Assembly: GCF_000346485.2 (NCBI RefSeq)
Contig: NZ_KQ976354.1
Span: 7,674,283-7,738,282, forward strand
Reading direction: 5' to 3'
Length of the DNA: 64,000 nt
Source: Scytonema hofmannii PCC 7110
GTDB lineage: Bacteria; Cyanobacteriota; Cyanobacteriia; Cyanobacteriales; Nostocaceae
The number at the start of each line of letters is the position of its first letter. The first letter of the stretch is position 1. Positions 54,890-63,406 of the stretch are shown one piece after another. The notes beneath the pieces are model-generated. The model made no database searches, was not told where the DNA came from, and saw only the letters and a list, made by a program, of their open reading frames with translations. The translations under genes and the position numbers were made by a program.

Positions 54890-55516
54890 CTAAAGATTCC
54901 CTAGAAAACAATACTTTGATGATTTGATGAAACGATTTAATACCCCGACAATCTTGGATAATTCCCAATGGATTTTTCACTACGATTTTTTCATTTTCTC
55001 CCTCTAAGATCCAAAAAAAAGATAAGATCGTTGAAAAAACATAATTTTCCTACCCTTATTCAGTCCTTGTTTGTGAAATGAAATTGCTAATGACAAAAAC
55101 CTAGTTTCTAAGGTAGATGATTAAAAATTATATATTTTCTTTATACAGTTTTTACACGGCTAGCGAAAAACGAGGAAAGACAGCAGAAGAGCAACCCCTC
55201 GTTTTTTGCCATTCCTCTTCGGATGGATTTTACTCTTCTACGAACCTGTCTTAGCCTATGTCATAAAAAAATTATAAAGCAGAAGTGGCTGCTCTAGGAA
55301 TTTGTGAAGTTCGGTTGAGCAAAATCACCGTCCTGAATTTATGTTAAAATTTTCAAATCTTTTTTATTACAAACTATTATGGTAATTTATATTGCCAGAG
55401 GTGCAAAGCTTTTCTATGCTTAATTTGGATATGCTTTTCAGTCTCAAGATCGGCATCCCCATCTAGATTTTCGGATCTTCAGTACATATTGCAATAACTT
55501 ATTCAGGAGTTCTGCG
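54890..55516. promoter_or_regulatory. Divergent control region between ndhF and ccmK2
   Basis: This 627-bp AT-rich spacer has no gene. It should hold promoters in both directions. A hairpin at 55166-55206 (AAAAACGAGG with CCTCGTTTTT, 21-base loop) is followed by T residues, which looks like a plus-strand intrinsic terminator about 310 bp before ccmK2. AGGAG at 55503 serves the ccmK2 start. LysR-type boxes (TTA-N7/8-TAA) for the regulator at 60449 are expected but could not be assigned reliably. Confidence 0.5.
55166..55207 (+). terminator. Terminator-like hairpin in the ccm upstream region
   Basis: Ten-base-pair stem ending in TTTTTT. It could end a small RNA or an attenuated leader transcribed toward ccmK2. 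No gene precedes it on this strand since the convergent ndhF start is at 54889. Confidence 0.5.
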
Positions 55517-55825
55517 ATGCCAATTGCAGTTGGAATGATTGAAACAAAGGGGTTTCCAGCGGTAGTGGAAGCTGCAGATGCGATGGTGAAAGCCGCTCGC
55601 GTCACTTTAGTAGGGTATGAAAAAATCGGCAGTGCTCGGGTTACTGTAATCGTTCGCGGAGATGTATCTGAAGTCCAAGCTTCAGTGGCTGCGGGAGTTG
55701 AAGCAGCCAGAAGAGTTAATGGCGGTGAGGTTGTATCCACTCACATTATTGCCCGTCCCCACGAAAACTTAGAATACGTCTTGCCCATCCGCTACACCGA
55801 AGCCGTGGAGCAATTCCGTACCTAA
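55517..55825 (+). CDS. ccmK2: Carboxysome shell hexamer protein CcmK2
   Basis: This 102-residue BMC-H protein tiles the facets of the beta-carboxysome shell. It shows [20 protein letters not shown], the pore region KIGSARVTV and [26 protein letters not shown] lies nine bases before the ATG. The order K2-K1-L-M-N is that of Synechocystis and Nostoc. It is first in the operon, likely the most highly expressed shell subunit. Confidence 0.95.
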   Translation: MPIAVGMIETKGFPAVVEAADAMVKAARVTLVGYEKIGSARVTVIVRGDVSEVQASVAAGVEAARRVNGGEVVSTHIIARPHENLEYVLPIRYTEAVEQFRT

Positions 55826-56084
55826 GAATTTTGGATTTTGGATGAGTGGATTTTGGATGAGTGGATTGGCTCACTGGAGCGTTAAGCCAGTATCCTAAAA
55901 CTGGGTAAAAAAACTGGTTTCTGCCTAGAGCGCCAGTCCAGTATGAAGCTTGACTCACGACCAAGTCGGTCAATAGTACAGAAGCTAGTTGTGAGATCCA
56001 GAACCTTCAATCTAAAATCCAAAATCTAAAATCTAAAATCCATAAGTTTTGTGTTCATTTTTTAAGTACAGAGGAACAAAATTC
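55826..56084. repeat. ccmK2-ccmK1 spacer with inverted heptamers
   Basis: GGATTTTGGATGAGTGGATT repeats at 55832-55866 are complementary to the AATCTAAAATCCAAAATC repeats at 56007-56042. Between them are GAGCG and AAACTGG elements. A long-range RNA stem is predicted. No gene present. Confidence 0.8.
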
Positions 56085-56432
56085 ATGTCAATCGCAGTAG
56101 GAATGGTAGAAACGCTGGGCTTTCCAGCTGTTGTAGAAGCAGCAGATGCAATGGTAAAAGCAGCTCGTGTGACCTTAGTAGGGTATGAGAAAATTGGAAG
56201 TGGTCGCGTAACGGTTATTGTTCGGGGGGATGTTTCGGAAGTACAAGCTTCTGTTTCTGCTGGAGTTGAATCCGTAAAGCGAGTCAATGGCGGACAAGTT
56301 CTGTCCACACACATCATTGCTCGCCCCCACGAAAATTTGGAGTATGTTCTGCCTATTCGATACACCGAAGATGTAGAACAATTCCGCGAGAATGTTAATG
56401 CGATTCGTCCTTTTGGTGGTAGAAGACCATAA
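56085..56432 (+). CDS. ccmK1: Carboxysome shell hexamer protein CcmK1
   Basis: This 115-residue BMC-H paralogue of CcmK2 starts [20 protein letters not shown] and has a longer C-terminus ([14 protein letters not shown]), as typical for CcmK1. Pore residues KIGSGRV. The in-frame ATG at 56049 would add 12 atypical residues. It forms mixed or adjacent hexamers with CcmK2 in the facet layer. Confidence 0.94.
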   Translation: MSIAVGMVETLGFPAVVEAADAMVKAARVTLVGYEKIGSGRVTVIVRGDVSEVQASVSAGVESVKRVNGGQVLSTHIIARPHENLEYVLPIRYTEDVEQFRENVNAIRPFGGRRP

Positions 56433-56438
56433 CGTGTA

Positions 56439-56741
56439 ATGCAAATTGCAAGAGTTCGCGGCACAGTAGTTAGCACGCAAAAAGATCCAAGTCTTAGGGG
56501 TGTCAAACTACTGCTGTTGCAATTGGTAGATGAAGAAGGGCGTATTCAGCAAGAATACGAGGTAGCAGCTGATAGTGTGGGTGCTGGAGTAGATGAGTGG
56601 GTACTAGTTTGTCGTGGCAGTGCTGCCCGTCAAATTTTAGGAAATGAGCAACGTCCTGTAGATGCAGCCGTCGTGGCAATAATTGATACAGTCCACGTTG
56701 AAGATCGGCTGATTTACAGCAAGAAGGATCAGTATAGGTAG
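56439..56741 (+). CDS. ccmL: Carboxysome vertex pentamer protein CcmL
   Basis: This 100-residue BMC-P protein starts MQIARVRGTVVSTQKDPSLR and closes the icosahedral vertices; it is needed for normal carboxysome shape. It lies six bases after ccmK1, so translation is probably coupled. Its TAG stop is the first base triplet of a GTTAGTG heptamer tract. Confidence 0.95.
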   Translation: MQIARVRGTVVSTQKDPSLRGVKLLLLQLVDEEGRIQQEYEVAADSVGAGVDEWVLVCRGSAARQILGNEQRPVDAAVVAIIDTVHVEDRLIYSKKDQYR

Positions 56742-56891
56742 TTAGTGGTTAGTGGTTAGTGGTTAGTAGTTAGTGGTTAGTGGTTAGTGGTTTGATATTT
56801 AACAACCACAACTAACAACCAACAACTAACAAATAACAACTAACAAATAACAACTAACAACTAACCAAGAACATTAGAGGAGGAATTAAGC
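56742..56891. repeat. ccmL-ccmM spacer with complementary GTTAGTG and AACTAAC arrays
   Basis: GGTTAGTG/AGTTAGTG units (56739-56784) are complementary to AACTAAC/AACAAAT units (56801-56868), predicting a stem of tens of base pairs. AGGAGG at 56878-56883 follows and serves the ccmM GTG start. Confidence 0.88.
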
Positions 56892-58553
56892 GTGATAGTA
56901 GTTGGCAGCACGGCAGCACCCCCAACCCCGTGGTCAAGAAATTTAGCTGAGCCGAAAATCCATGAAAGTGCATTTGTACACTCTTTTTCCAACGTTATTG
57001 GAGATGTACATATCGGTGCCAATGTAATTATTGCACCAGGCACTTTTGTTCGGGCAGATGAGGGTACGCCTTTTTATATAGGTGAAAACACTAACCTACA
57101 GGATGGTGTGGTTGTTCATGGATTGGAGCAAGGACGGATCGTTGGTGATGACCAAAATGAGTATTCGGTATGGATTGGTAGCAATGCTTCTATTACTCAT
57201 ATGGCTCTCATTCACGGACCTGCCTATGTTGGAGACAATTGCTTTATCGGCTTTCGCTCAACAGTATTTAACGCTAGGGTAGGGGCAGGCTGCATTGTCA
57301 TGATGCACGCTTTGATCCAAGAGGTGGAAATTCCTCCCGGTAAGTACGTACCTTCTGGAGCTATAATTACTACTCAGCAACAAGCAGATCGCTTACCGGA
57401 TGTGCAAGACCAAGATAAGCACTTTGCCCACCATGTTGTAGGGATTAACCAGGCTTTGCGATCTGGCTATCTTTGTGCTGCAGATAGTAAGTGTATTAGA
57501 AGAGTTAGAGATGAGTTAGATAATTCTTATACAAGCAACGGTGTTAACGGATTAGAAAGGAGTAATGACGTGGCGAGCAGTAGCTTGGGTGCTGAAACAG
57601 TAGAACAGGTACGCTACCTGTTGGAGCAAGGGTACAAGATTGGCACAGAGCATGTAGACCAAAGACGGTTCCGCACAGGCTCTTGGCAAAGTTGTCAACC
57701 CATAGAAGCGAGATCCGTTGGAGAAGCGATCGCAGTTTTGGAAGGTTGTCTGAGAGATCACTCAGGAGAATATGTACGCCTGTTTGGTATTGACCCCAAT
57801 GGCAAACGGCGCGTGTTGGAGACGATAATACAACGTCCGGATGGAGTTGCAAACCCATCTTCTACTTTTAAGGCTCCTACTACATCAACGAGCAATAGCA
57901 GCTACAACGGCAATGGCAACAGTACAAGCACGAGTAGCAACAAAATTAACGGCGATATTACACAGCAAATCAGCCAGTTATTAAACCAGGGTTTCAAAAT
58001 TGGCATGGAACACGTGGATGAGCGTCGCTTCCGCACGGGTTCTTGGCAAAGCTGTAGCCCTGTGAATGCAACAAGTACAAGAGAGGTCATTGCTGCATTA
58101 GAAGAATGTATGAGATCTCACCAAGGCGAGTACGTGCGGCTGATTGGGATTGACCCCAAAGCCAAGCGTCGGGTATTAGAAACCATCATTCAAAGACCGG
58201 GCGCTCCAGTTTCTTCAATTAGCTCCTCCAGTTCAGGATTTAGTGCATCTTCCTCCAGCCACTCCACAGCAACTGCATCGGCTACCAGTACCCGTTTAAG
58301 TTCTGAAGTCGTTGACCAGCTGCGACAGCTAATTGCCAGTGGATATAAAATTAGTGCAGAACACGTAGATCAACGGCGATTCCGTACTGGTTCTTGGTCT
58401 AGCTGCGGACAGATTGAAGCTAATTCCGCATCAAAAGCAGCATCAGCATTGGAAGCTTTCCTGACAGAGTATCCAGGAGAATACGTGCGCTTAGTTGGCA
58501 TTGACCCCAACGCTAAGCGCCGTGTCACAGAGGTGATTATTCAACGTCCGTAA
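56892..58553 (+). CDS. ccmM: Carboxysome scaffold and gamma-carbonic anhydrase protein CcmM (three SSUL modules)
   Basis: This 553-residue protein links RuBisCO and shell. The N-terminal gamma-CA left-handed beta-helix (1 to about 200; His in VVVHGLEQ and THMALIHG) is followed by three RbcS-like SSUL modules (about 233-318, 352-436 and 470-553), each with EHVD(Q/E)RRFRTGSW and GEYVRL(F/I/V)GIDP. They bind RuBisCO and drive condensate formation. The start is GTG at 56892 with AGGAGG eight bases upstream. An internal start at codon 227 could yield the short form (see separate entry). Linkers between SSULs are Ser/Thr/Asn-rich. Confidence 0.95.
   Translation: MIVVGSTAAPPTPWSRNLAEPKIHESAFVHSFSNVIGDVHIGANVIIAPGTFVRADEGTPFYIGENTNLQDGVVVHGLEQGRIVGDDQNEYSVWIGSNASITHMALIHGPAYVGDNCFIGFRSTVFNARVGAGCIVMMHALIQEVEIPPGKYVPSGAIITTQQQADRLPDVQDQDKHFAHHVVGINQALRSGYLCAADSKCIRRVRDELDNSYTSNGVNGLERSNDVASSSLGAETVEQVRYLLEQGYKIGTEHVDQRRFRTGSWQSCQPIEARSVGEAIAVLEGCLRDHSGEYVRLFGIDPNGKRRVLETIIQRPDGVANPSSTFKAPTTSTSNSSYNGNGNSTSTSSNKINGDITQQISQLLNQGFKIGMEHVDERRFRTGSWQSCSPVNATSTREVIAALEECMRSHQGEYVRLIGIDPKAKRRVLETIIQRPGAPVSSISSSSSGFSASSSSHSTATASATSTRLSSEVVDQLRQLIASGYKISAEHVDQRRFRTGSWSSCGQIEANSASKAASALEAFLTEYPGEYVRLVGIDPNAKRRVTEVIIQRP
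57557..57572 (+). promoter_or_regulatory. Internal ribosome-binding site and GTG start for short CcmM
   Basis: AAGGAG (57557-57562) lies seven bases before an in-frame GTG (57570-57572), codon 227, just before the first SSUL. The product would have 327 residues and three SSULs without the gamma-CA domain, matching the short CcmM (M35-type) known from other cyanobacteria. Confidence 0.75.
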
Positions 58554-58671
58554 GGTAGGGAGTAGGAATTTTAGATTTTAGATTTTGGATTTTAGATTGA
58601 ATCCAAAATCCAAAATCCAAAATCCAAAATCATTCCTCCCCCTCGATCAAAATTTAGAGGTTACAGTTACC
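58554..58671. repeat. ccmM-ccmN spacer with complementary heptamers
   Basis: TTTTAGATTTTGGATTTTAG-type units (58568-58600) are complementary to AATCCAAAATCCAAAATCC-type units (58601-58632), separated by only a few bases. A tight hairpin is predicted upstream of the ccmN start. Confidence 0.88.
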
Positions 58672-59349
58672 ATGTCAGTGCCACCACTGCGCCTAAGAGA
58701 TAGCTTTGATTCTTATATTGGTGGCGAGGTGGTTATTCATCCAAGTGCTGTCATTGCACCTGGTGTGATACTCCAAGCGGCTCCAAACAGCAAAATTATT
58801 ATCGGTTCGGGGGTCTGTATTGGAATGGGGTCAATTCTCCAAGTCCATGAAGGAACCTTAGAGGTAGAAGCGGGCGCAAGCCTTGGCTCTGGGTTCTTAA
58901 TGATTGGACAAGGCAAAATAGGAGCAAATGCCTGTATAGGAGCAGCAACAACAGTTTTTAATTGTTCTGTTGACTCCGGACAAGTTGTTGCTGCTGGTTC
59001 GGTTATTGGAGATAGCAGCCGCCGCATGACTGTATCTGCCGAACTGATTGGTGATACAAAAGAGCCACAACTGTCTGCAAGTCATCCAAGTTCAAGTAGT
59101 ACAGAGTTAGAGCCTGGAAAGAAAGAACAGGAAGAGAAAGAGACAGGGGGACAAGAAAAGGCTTCATCTCCCGATTCATTAAGCGAGCAACCCCATCAAC
59201 GGGAACCTCCCTCAAGCGCTGAACCCTCTACTTCCACAACAGAAGAAACTTCTACCAATTCATCAACTACTATTGGCACCTTTATTTACGGACAAGAAAA
59301 CATACAACGGCTAATGGTTACATTGTTTCCCCACAAAAAAAATCCTTAA
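58672..59349 (+). CDS. ccmN: Carboxysome assembly protein CcmN
   Basis: This 225-residue protein bridges CcmM cores and the CcmK shell. Hexapeptide-repeat domain (about 20-120; IHPSAVIAPGVILQ, IGANACIGAATTVFN), then a Glu/Ser/Thr-rich linker and a C-terminal encapsulation peptide (GTFIYGQENIQRLMVTLFPH). The start MSVPPLRLRDSFDSYIGG is chosen; an in-frame ATG at 58585 would add 29 residues, most of them translated heptamers. Confidence 0.94.
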   Translation: MSVPPLRLRDSFDSYIGGEVVIHPSAVIAPGVILQAAPNSKIIIGSGVCIGMGSILQVHEGTLEVEAGASLGSGFLMIGQGKIGANACIGAATTVFNCSVDSGQVVAAGSVIGDSSRRMTVSAELIGDTKEPQLSASHPSSSSTELEPGKKEQEEKETGGQEKASSPDSLSEQPHQREPPSSAEPSTSTTEETSTNSSTTIGTFIYGQENIQRLMVTLFPHKKNP

Positions 59350-59524
59350 GCTACGCTAGAAGTACATGACGGTCACGCTGAAGAAGTGCTAATTATTGTG
59401 TGTAAGCAATGAAAGTGCAACTCACAACGATTCGGGGTTGCGGTTAATCCCAAAAGACTCCGAATCACTCCAATTTTTGGGTACTTGGTATTTAAACGCA
59501 TATAATTAGAGATTGACAAAGAAA

Positions 59525-60265
59525 ATGCAGTCATCATACCGTCAAGACGACTTCAAAGATACTGCTTTAGGGCTGGTATCTACTGAAAGTTTTCCGGCAA
59601 TAGTCGGTATAGCAGATAATATGTTGAAATCTGCAGGGGTTCACCTGGTTGGATATGAAAAAATAGGCGGCGGTTATTGTACTGCTATTGTCAGAGGTGC
59701 GATCGCGGATGTACGTTTGGCGGTAGAGACTGGAGTTCAAGTTGGCGAACAAATGCACCAACAAGTTTCTAGCCTAGTCCTTGCCCGACCTTTCCCCAAC
59801 TTGGAAGTGATACTACCTATTTCCAAACGCTTTAGCGTACTTTCACAAGGGGATGGCTACAGTCGTTTGAGCAACCAAGCCATAGGTTTGGTAGAAACGC
59901 GGGGTTTTCCAGCAATGGTGGGAGCTGCGGATGCAATGCTCAAAGCTGCTGATGTCCAATTAGCAGCCTATGAAAAAATTGGTGCGGGTTTGTGTACGGC
60001 TATTATTCGAGGCTCTGTTGCGAATGTAGTCGTAGCAGTAGAAGTTGGGATGTACGAAGCAGAACGCATTGGGGAATTAAATGCAGTCATGGTTATTCCC
60101 AGACCATTAGATGAATTGGAGGAAACCTTACCAGTGGCTAGTTGTTGGATAGAGGAACGTCAACCTTTCAATTTGCCAATCAGTTTCAAGGAACAAATTG
60201 CAGAAGTAGAACTTTTGGAGTTACCAGACTTAGCCGAATTACCCATGAAAGTGACAGAAGAATAA
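59525..60265 (+). CDS. ccmO: Carboxysome shell protein CcmO (two BMC domains)
   Basis: This 246-residue trimer-forming shell protein has tandem BMC domains: ALGLVSTESFPAIVGIADNM (about 14-33) and AIGLVETRGFPAMVGAADAM (about 119-138). Pore loops are KIGGGYCTAIV and KIGAGLCTAII. It is essential for carboxysome assembly in some species. It lies 175 bp after ccmN. The ATG at 59525 is preferred over a TTG at 59513. CAGTGAC heptamers begin directly after the stop. Confidence 0.93.
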   Translation: MQSSYRQDDFKDTALGLVSTESFPAIVGIADNMLKSAGVHLVGYEKIGGGYCTAIVRGAIADVRLAVETGVQVGEQMHQQVSSLVLARPFPNLEVILPISKRFSVLSQGDGYSRLSNQAIGLVETRGFPAMVGAADAMLKAADVQLAAYEKIGAGLCTAIIRGSVANVVVAVEVGMYEAERIGELNAVMVIPRPLDELEETLPVASCWIEERQPFNLPISFKEQIAEVELLELPDLAELPMKVTEE

Positions 60266-60335
60266 CCAGTGACCAGTGACCAGTGATCGGTGACCAGTGA
60301 TCGGTGACCAGTGATCGGTGACCAGTGACCAATGA
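60263..60335. repeat. CAGTGAC / CAGTGATCGGTGAC heptamer array
   Basis: A mixed array alternates CAGTGAC and CAGTGATCGGTGAC units (a 14-base higher-order repeat) between ccmO and the LysR gene. Confidence 0.9.
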
Positions 60336-60448
60336 CCATTTTTATCTATAATATATGACTCATAACTTTTACTATCAGAATGCTGCATCAATCATAGGTA
60401 TTCAGTGATACTAGATTTATATCTATTGTTATTAGAGGAGAATACCCC

Positions 60449-61399
60449 TTGAACCAAGCAACGCTGCATCAGTTGAAAGTGTTCGAGGCTGCAGCTCGTC
60501 ATGGGAGCTTTACTCGTGCTGCTGAAGAATTATTTCTTACCCAGCCCACCGTCTCCATGCAGATCAAGCAACTGACAAAATCGGTGGGATTGCCATTATT
60601 TGAGCAAGTCGGGAAGCGCTTGTATCTGACAGAAGCTGGTCGCGAACTGTTCGCCACTTGTCGGCAAATTTTTGAGACAATCTCTCAATTTGAAATGAAA
60701 GTGGCAGATTTAAAAGGGCTGAAGCGAGGACAATTGCGTCTGGCTGTCATCACCACAGCAAAATATTTTATTCCACGCTTACTTGGTCCGTTTTGTCAAC
60801 TCTATCCTGGGATTGATATTGCCCTGCAAGTGACAAATCACGAAGGCATTCTAGAACGCATGGTCGGTAATCTGGATGACTTGTATATCATGAGTCAAGT
60901 TCCCGAACATTTGGATGTCAGTTACCAACCCTTTTTACCTAATCCTCTCGTTGTTTTAGCACCAATCAATCATCCTTTGGCAGGTGAAAAGAATATTCCT
61001 GTTCAACGTCTTTCTGAAGAACCTTTTATTATGCGCGAACCTGGTTCGGGTACGCGGCGAGCCGTGCAGAAGTTATTTGATGAGCAGGGAGTGACAGTAA
61101 AAGTCAAACTAGAATTGGGAAGTAATGAGGCGATAAAGCAGGCGATCGCAGGTGGTTTGGGAATTTCCGTTCTCTCCCGACACACCTTAATTGATGGCAA
61201 AGATTTAACTGTTTTGGATGTGGAACATTTCCCCATTCAACGGAATTGGTACATGGTTTATCCTGCAGGAAAACAGCTATCTATCGTTGCTCGTACTTAT
61301 TTTGAGTATTTGTTAGAAGCTGCAAAGCAATTTTCGGATCGAACTGTTGACTTTAGTTATACTGTGGTCAATGAGAGCGAACTGAAAGTGGAATTTTAA
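60449..61399 (+). CDS. LysR-type regulator, CmpR/RbcR family
   Basis: This 316-residue regulator has an N-terminal winged helix-turn-helix (HQLKVFEAAARHGSFTRAAE) and a C-terminal effector domain (VITTAKYFIPRLLGPFCQLY). In cyanobacteria such proteins (CmpR, CcmR/NdhR, RbcR) respond to 2-phosphoglycolate, RuBP or related metabolites and control CO2-concentrating genes. Its position directly after the ccm cluster, and opposite ndhF, suggests it controls this locus. The start is TTG at 60449, with AGAGGAG eight bases upstream. Which of the three named types it is cannot be decided from sequence alone. Confidence 0.88.
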   Translation: MNQATLHQLKVFEAAARHGSFTRAAEELFLTQPTVSMQIKQLTKSVGLPLFEQVGKRLYLTEAGRELFATCRQIFETISQFEMKVADLKGLKRGQLRLAVITTAKYFIPRLLGPFCQLYPGIDIALQVTNHEGILERMVGNLDDLYIMSQVPEHLDVSYQPFLPNPLVVLAPINHPLAGEKNIPVQRLSEEPFIMREPGSGTRRAVQKLFDEQGVTVKVKLELGSNEAIKQAIAGGLGISVLSRHTLIDGKDLTVLDVEHFPIQRNWYMVYPAGKQLSIVARTYFEYLLEAAKQFSDRTVDFSYTVVNESELKVEF

Positions 61400-61598
61400 A
61401 ACCTTGTGACCTAGTTACAATTCTTCAAGCTCCTCTTTAACCGTGCAAAGGGAGCGATTCTTCGACTGTCGTTCAAAATCTTTCTTAAACACAAAATATA
61501 TATTTGAAAAAAGAATGTGACAGATAGTTGGGTGAAATTAAGTCTTAGCAAGGCTTTCTCAATCTAAAATCCACTCATCCACGCATCTAAAATCCAAA

Positions 61599-63194
61599 AT
61601 GACAGCAGTAGAAACTGAAATTATTGCAGTGACAGTTTACACTGACCAAGCTCTAGTAACAAGGCAGGGTGTTGTCACGCTTACAGGACTTGAACGGGAA
61701 TTAATCGTTACCAAATTACCAAATACTTTAGATACAGAATCGGTCAGAGTCAGTGGTATGGGTACGGTGACGGTACGCTTATCACAAGTAAGCGTAGAAA
61801 GAGTCTTCACATCCGAACCAGCAACAAGGCAGCTTGTACAATTGAAGGGGCAAATTCAGCAAATGGAAGCAGAATGGCGCTTTTTACAAGCCCAAATTGA
61901 TGCTTTGGATTTGCAATCTAAGTTTCTAGAGGGTTTGCGCGAAAAAACAGAAGAACCTTTCGCACAGAGTTTGTCACGCAAAAATCTCAGCCCTAGCGAA
62001 ACTTTGGATTTTTTGAACTTTTTGGGAAGTCAATATGCCGAGTATGCGATCGCTACAGGAGATTACCAGGTTCAACAGCAAGAACTAGACAAGCAGTTAG
62101 AAGTTCTCCGCCAACAGATGCAACAACTCCAAACCTCTCATGGTCAAGAAAATTTTTGCTTGACTATAGCGGTAGAACCTGCTGGTGCGGGTGACTTTGA
62201 GTTAGAGGTGTCCTATGTAGTCCTAAATGCTAGTTGGGTGCCACTTTACGATCTAGCAGTCAATACCAACAGTCATTCCCTCAACCTCAACTATTTAGCA
62301 GAAGTCAGCCAAAGTACTGGAGAAGATTGGATTGGTGTTACCTTAACCCTCTCCACTGCCAAACCAGGGCTGGGAACGTTACCACCCAAAGCAGAACCTT
62401 GGTTTATAGATGTCCCAAGTCCTCCAGAAAATCTCCTGCGTGCAAGAGCCATGCACCGACTCACGCCGGGAGTGGCTATGGCATCTTCTACTACAGAAAA
62501 TAATTATACCGATACTGAGCAATTAGAAGAAAACTTTGTTCAAGCCGAAAGCGTTATGGCAGAAATTTCCAGAGAAGGAAGTGCCGTTAGTTTTAAATTA
62601 AATAGTAGCGGTCATATTCCCAGTGACGGCGCACCTCATAAAACGACAATTTTTAACGATGACTATCCCTGTCAGTTTGAGTATATAGCCGCACCGCGTT
62701 TGGTAAGCTTCGCCTATCTACAAGCGAACGTGAAGAACATCACAAATGGTGCCACTTTACTAGCAGGCAAAGCAAATATTTTTCGAGACAATACCTTTGT
62801 AGGAACAACTCGATTAGAAAATACTGCACTCGGTCAAGAGTTCAAGCTAAACTTGGGCATTGATGAAAGTTTAAATATTGAGCGTGACTTAGTTGAGCGT
62901 CAAGTCGATAAAAAGCTAATAGGTAACAATCGCAGGATTACTTACGGTTATCGGATTATCATTACCAATTTATTGAATCAAGAAATTTATTTAAAACTCA
63001 CCGAACAACTGCCAGTTAGCCGTAACGAGCAGGTCAAAGTTCGCCTCACACGCAGCAATCCGCAAATTCAACTAGGTGAAATGGGGATATTGGAATGGGC
63101 TTTGACTCTGCCACCTGAAGCAAAGCGAGAGATATATTACCAGTTTACTGTAGAACATCCACCTGAATTGTCAGTTCAAGGTTTAGGTGTTTGA
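61599..63194 (+). CDS. MuiA-family (DUF4139/DUF4140) protein
   Basis: This 531-residue protein of the mucoidy inhibitor A-like family has an N-terminal DUF4140 (EIIAVTVYTDQALVTRQGVV), a central coiled coil (about 85-110 and 145-175), and a DUF4139 beta-rich domain (LEVSYVVLNASWVPLYDLAV; QLGEMGILEWALTLPPEAKR). No signal peptide is visible. Biological role is not established. It stands alone with ATCTAAAATCC heptamers before the ATG. Confidence 0.8.
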   Translation: MTAVETEIIAVTVYTDQALVTRQGVVTLTGLERELIVTKLPNTLDTESVRVSGMGTVTVRLSQVSVERVFTSEPATRQLVQLKGQIQQMEAEWRFLQAQIDALDLQSKFLEGLREKTEEPFAQSLSRKNLSPSETLDFLNFLGSQYAEYAIATGDYQVQQQELDKQLEVLRQQMQQLQTSHGQENFCLTIAVEPAGAGDFELEVSYVVLNASWVPLYDLAVNTNSHSLNLNYLAEVSQSTGEDWIGVTLTLSTAKPGLGTLPPKAEPWFIDVPSPPENLLRARAMHRLTPGVAMASSTTENNYTDTEQLEENFVQAESVMAEISREGSAVSFKLNSSGHIPSDGAPHKTTIFNDDYPCQFEYIAAPRLVSFAYLQANVKNITNGATLLAGKANIFRDNTFVGTTRLENTALGQEFKLNLGIDESLNIERDLVERQVDKKLIGNNRRITYGYRIIITNLLNQEIYLKLTEQLPVSRNEQVKVRLTRSNPQIQLGEMGILEWALTLPPEAKREIYYQFTVEHPPELSVQGLGV

Positions 63195-63239
63195 GATTTT
63201 ACAGCAATTTTGAGATTAATAAACAACATCTTGTTGTAT

Positions 63240-63392
63240 CTTGTGGGGCGGGCGTCCTCGCCCGCTCTCTTGTTTGTCTAAAACGCTCTCTTGTCTAAAA
63301 CGCTCTCTTGTCTAAAACGCTCTCTTGTCTAAAACGCTCTCTTGTCTAAAACGCTCTCTTGTCTAAAACGGGCGGGGACGCCCGTTCCACAA
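63240..63392. repeat. MITE-like inverted repeat enclosing 17-bp tandem repeats
   Basis: Outer arms TTGTGGGGCGGGCGTCCTCG (from 63241) and GGGCGGGGACGCCCGTTCCA (from 63370) are inverted, as in the element at 49975-50138. Between them CTCTCTTGTCTAAAACG is repeated five times perfectly (63286-63370) after one variant unit. Confidence 0.93.
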
Positions 63393-63406
63393 GAGCATAG
63401 CAGAGT

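Noticed and set aside
60449-61399. Naming the LysR gene cmpR, rbcR or ccmR
   Set aside because: Sequence by eye does not separate these subfamilies, so no symbol was given.
63286-63370. CRISPR-like 17-bp direct repeats
   Set aside because: Units are directly adjacent with no spacers and enclosed by inverted arms; not a CRISPR.
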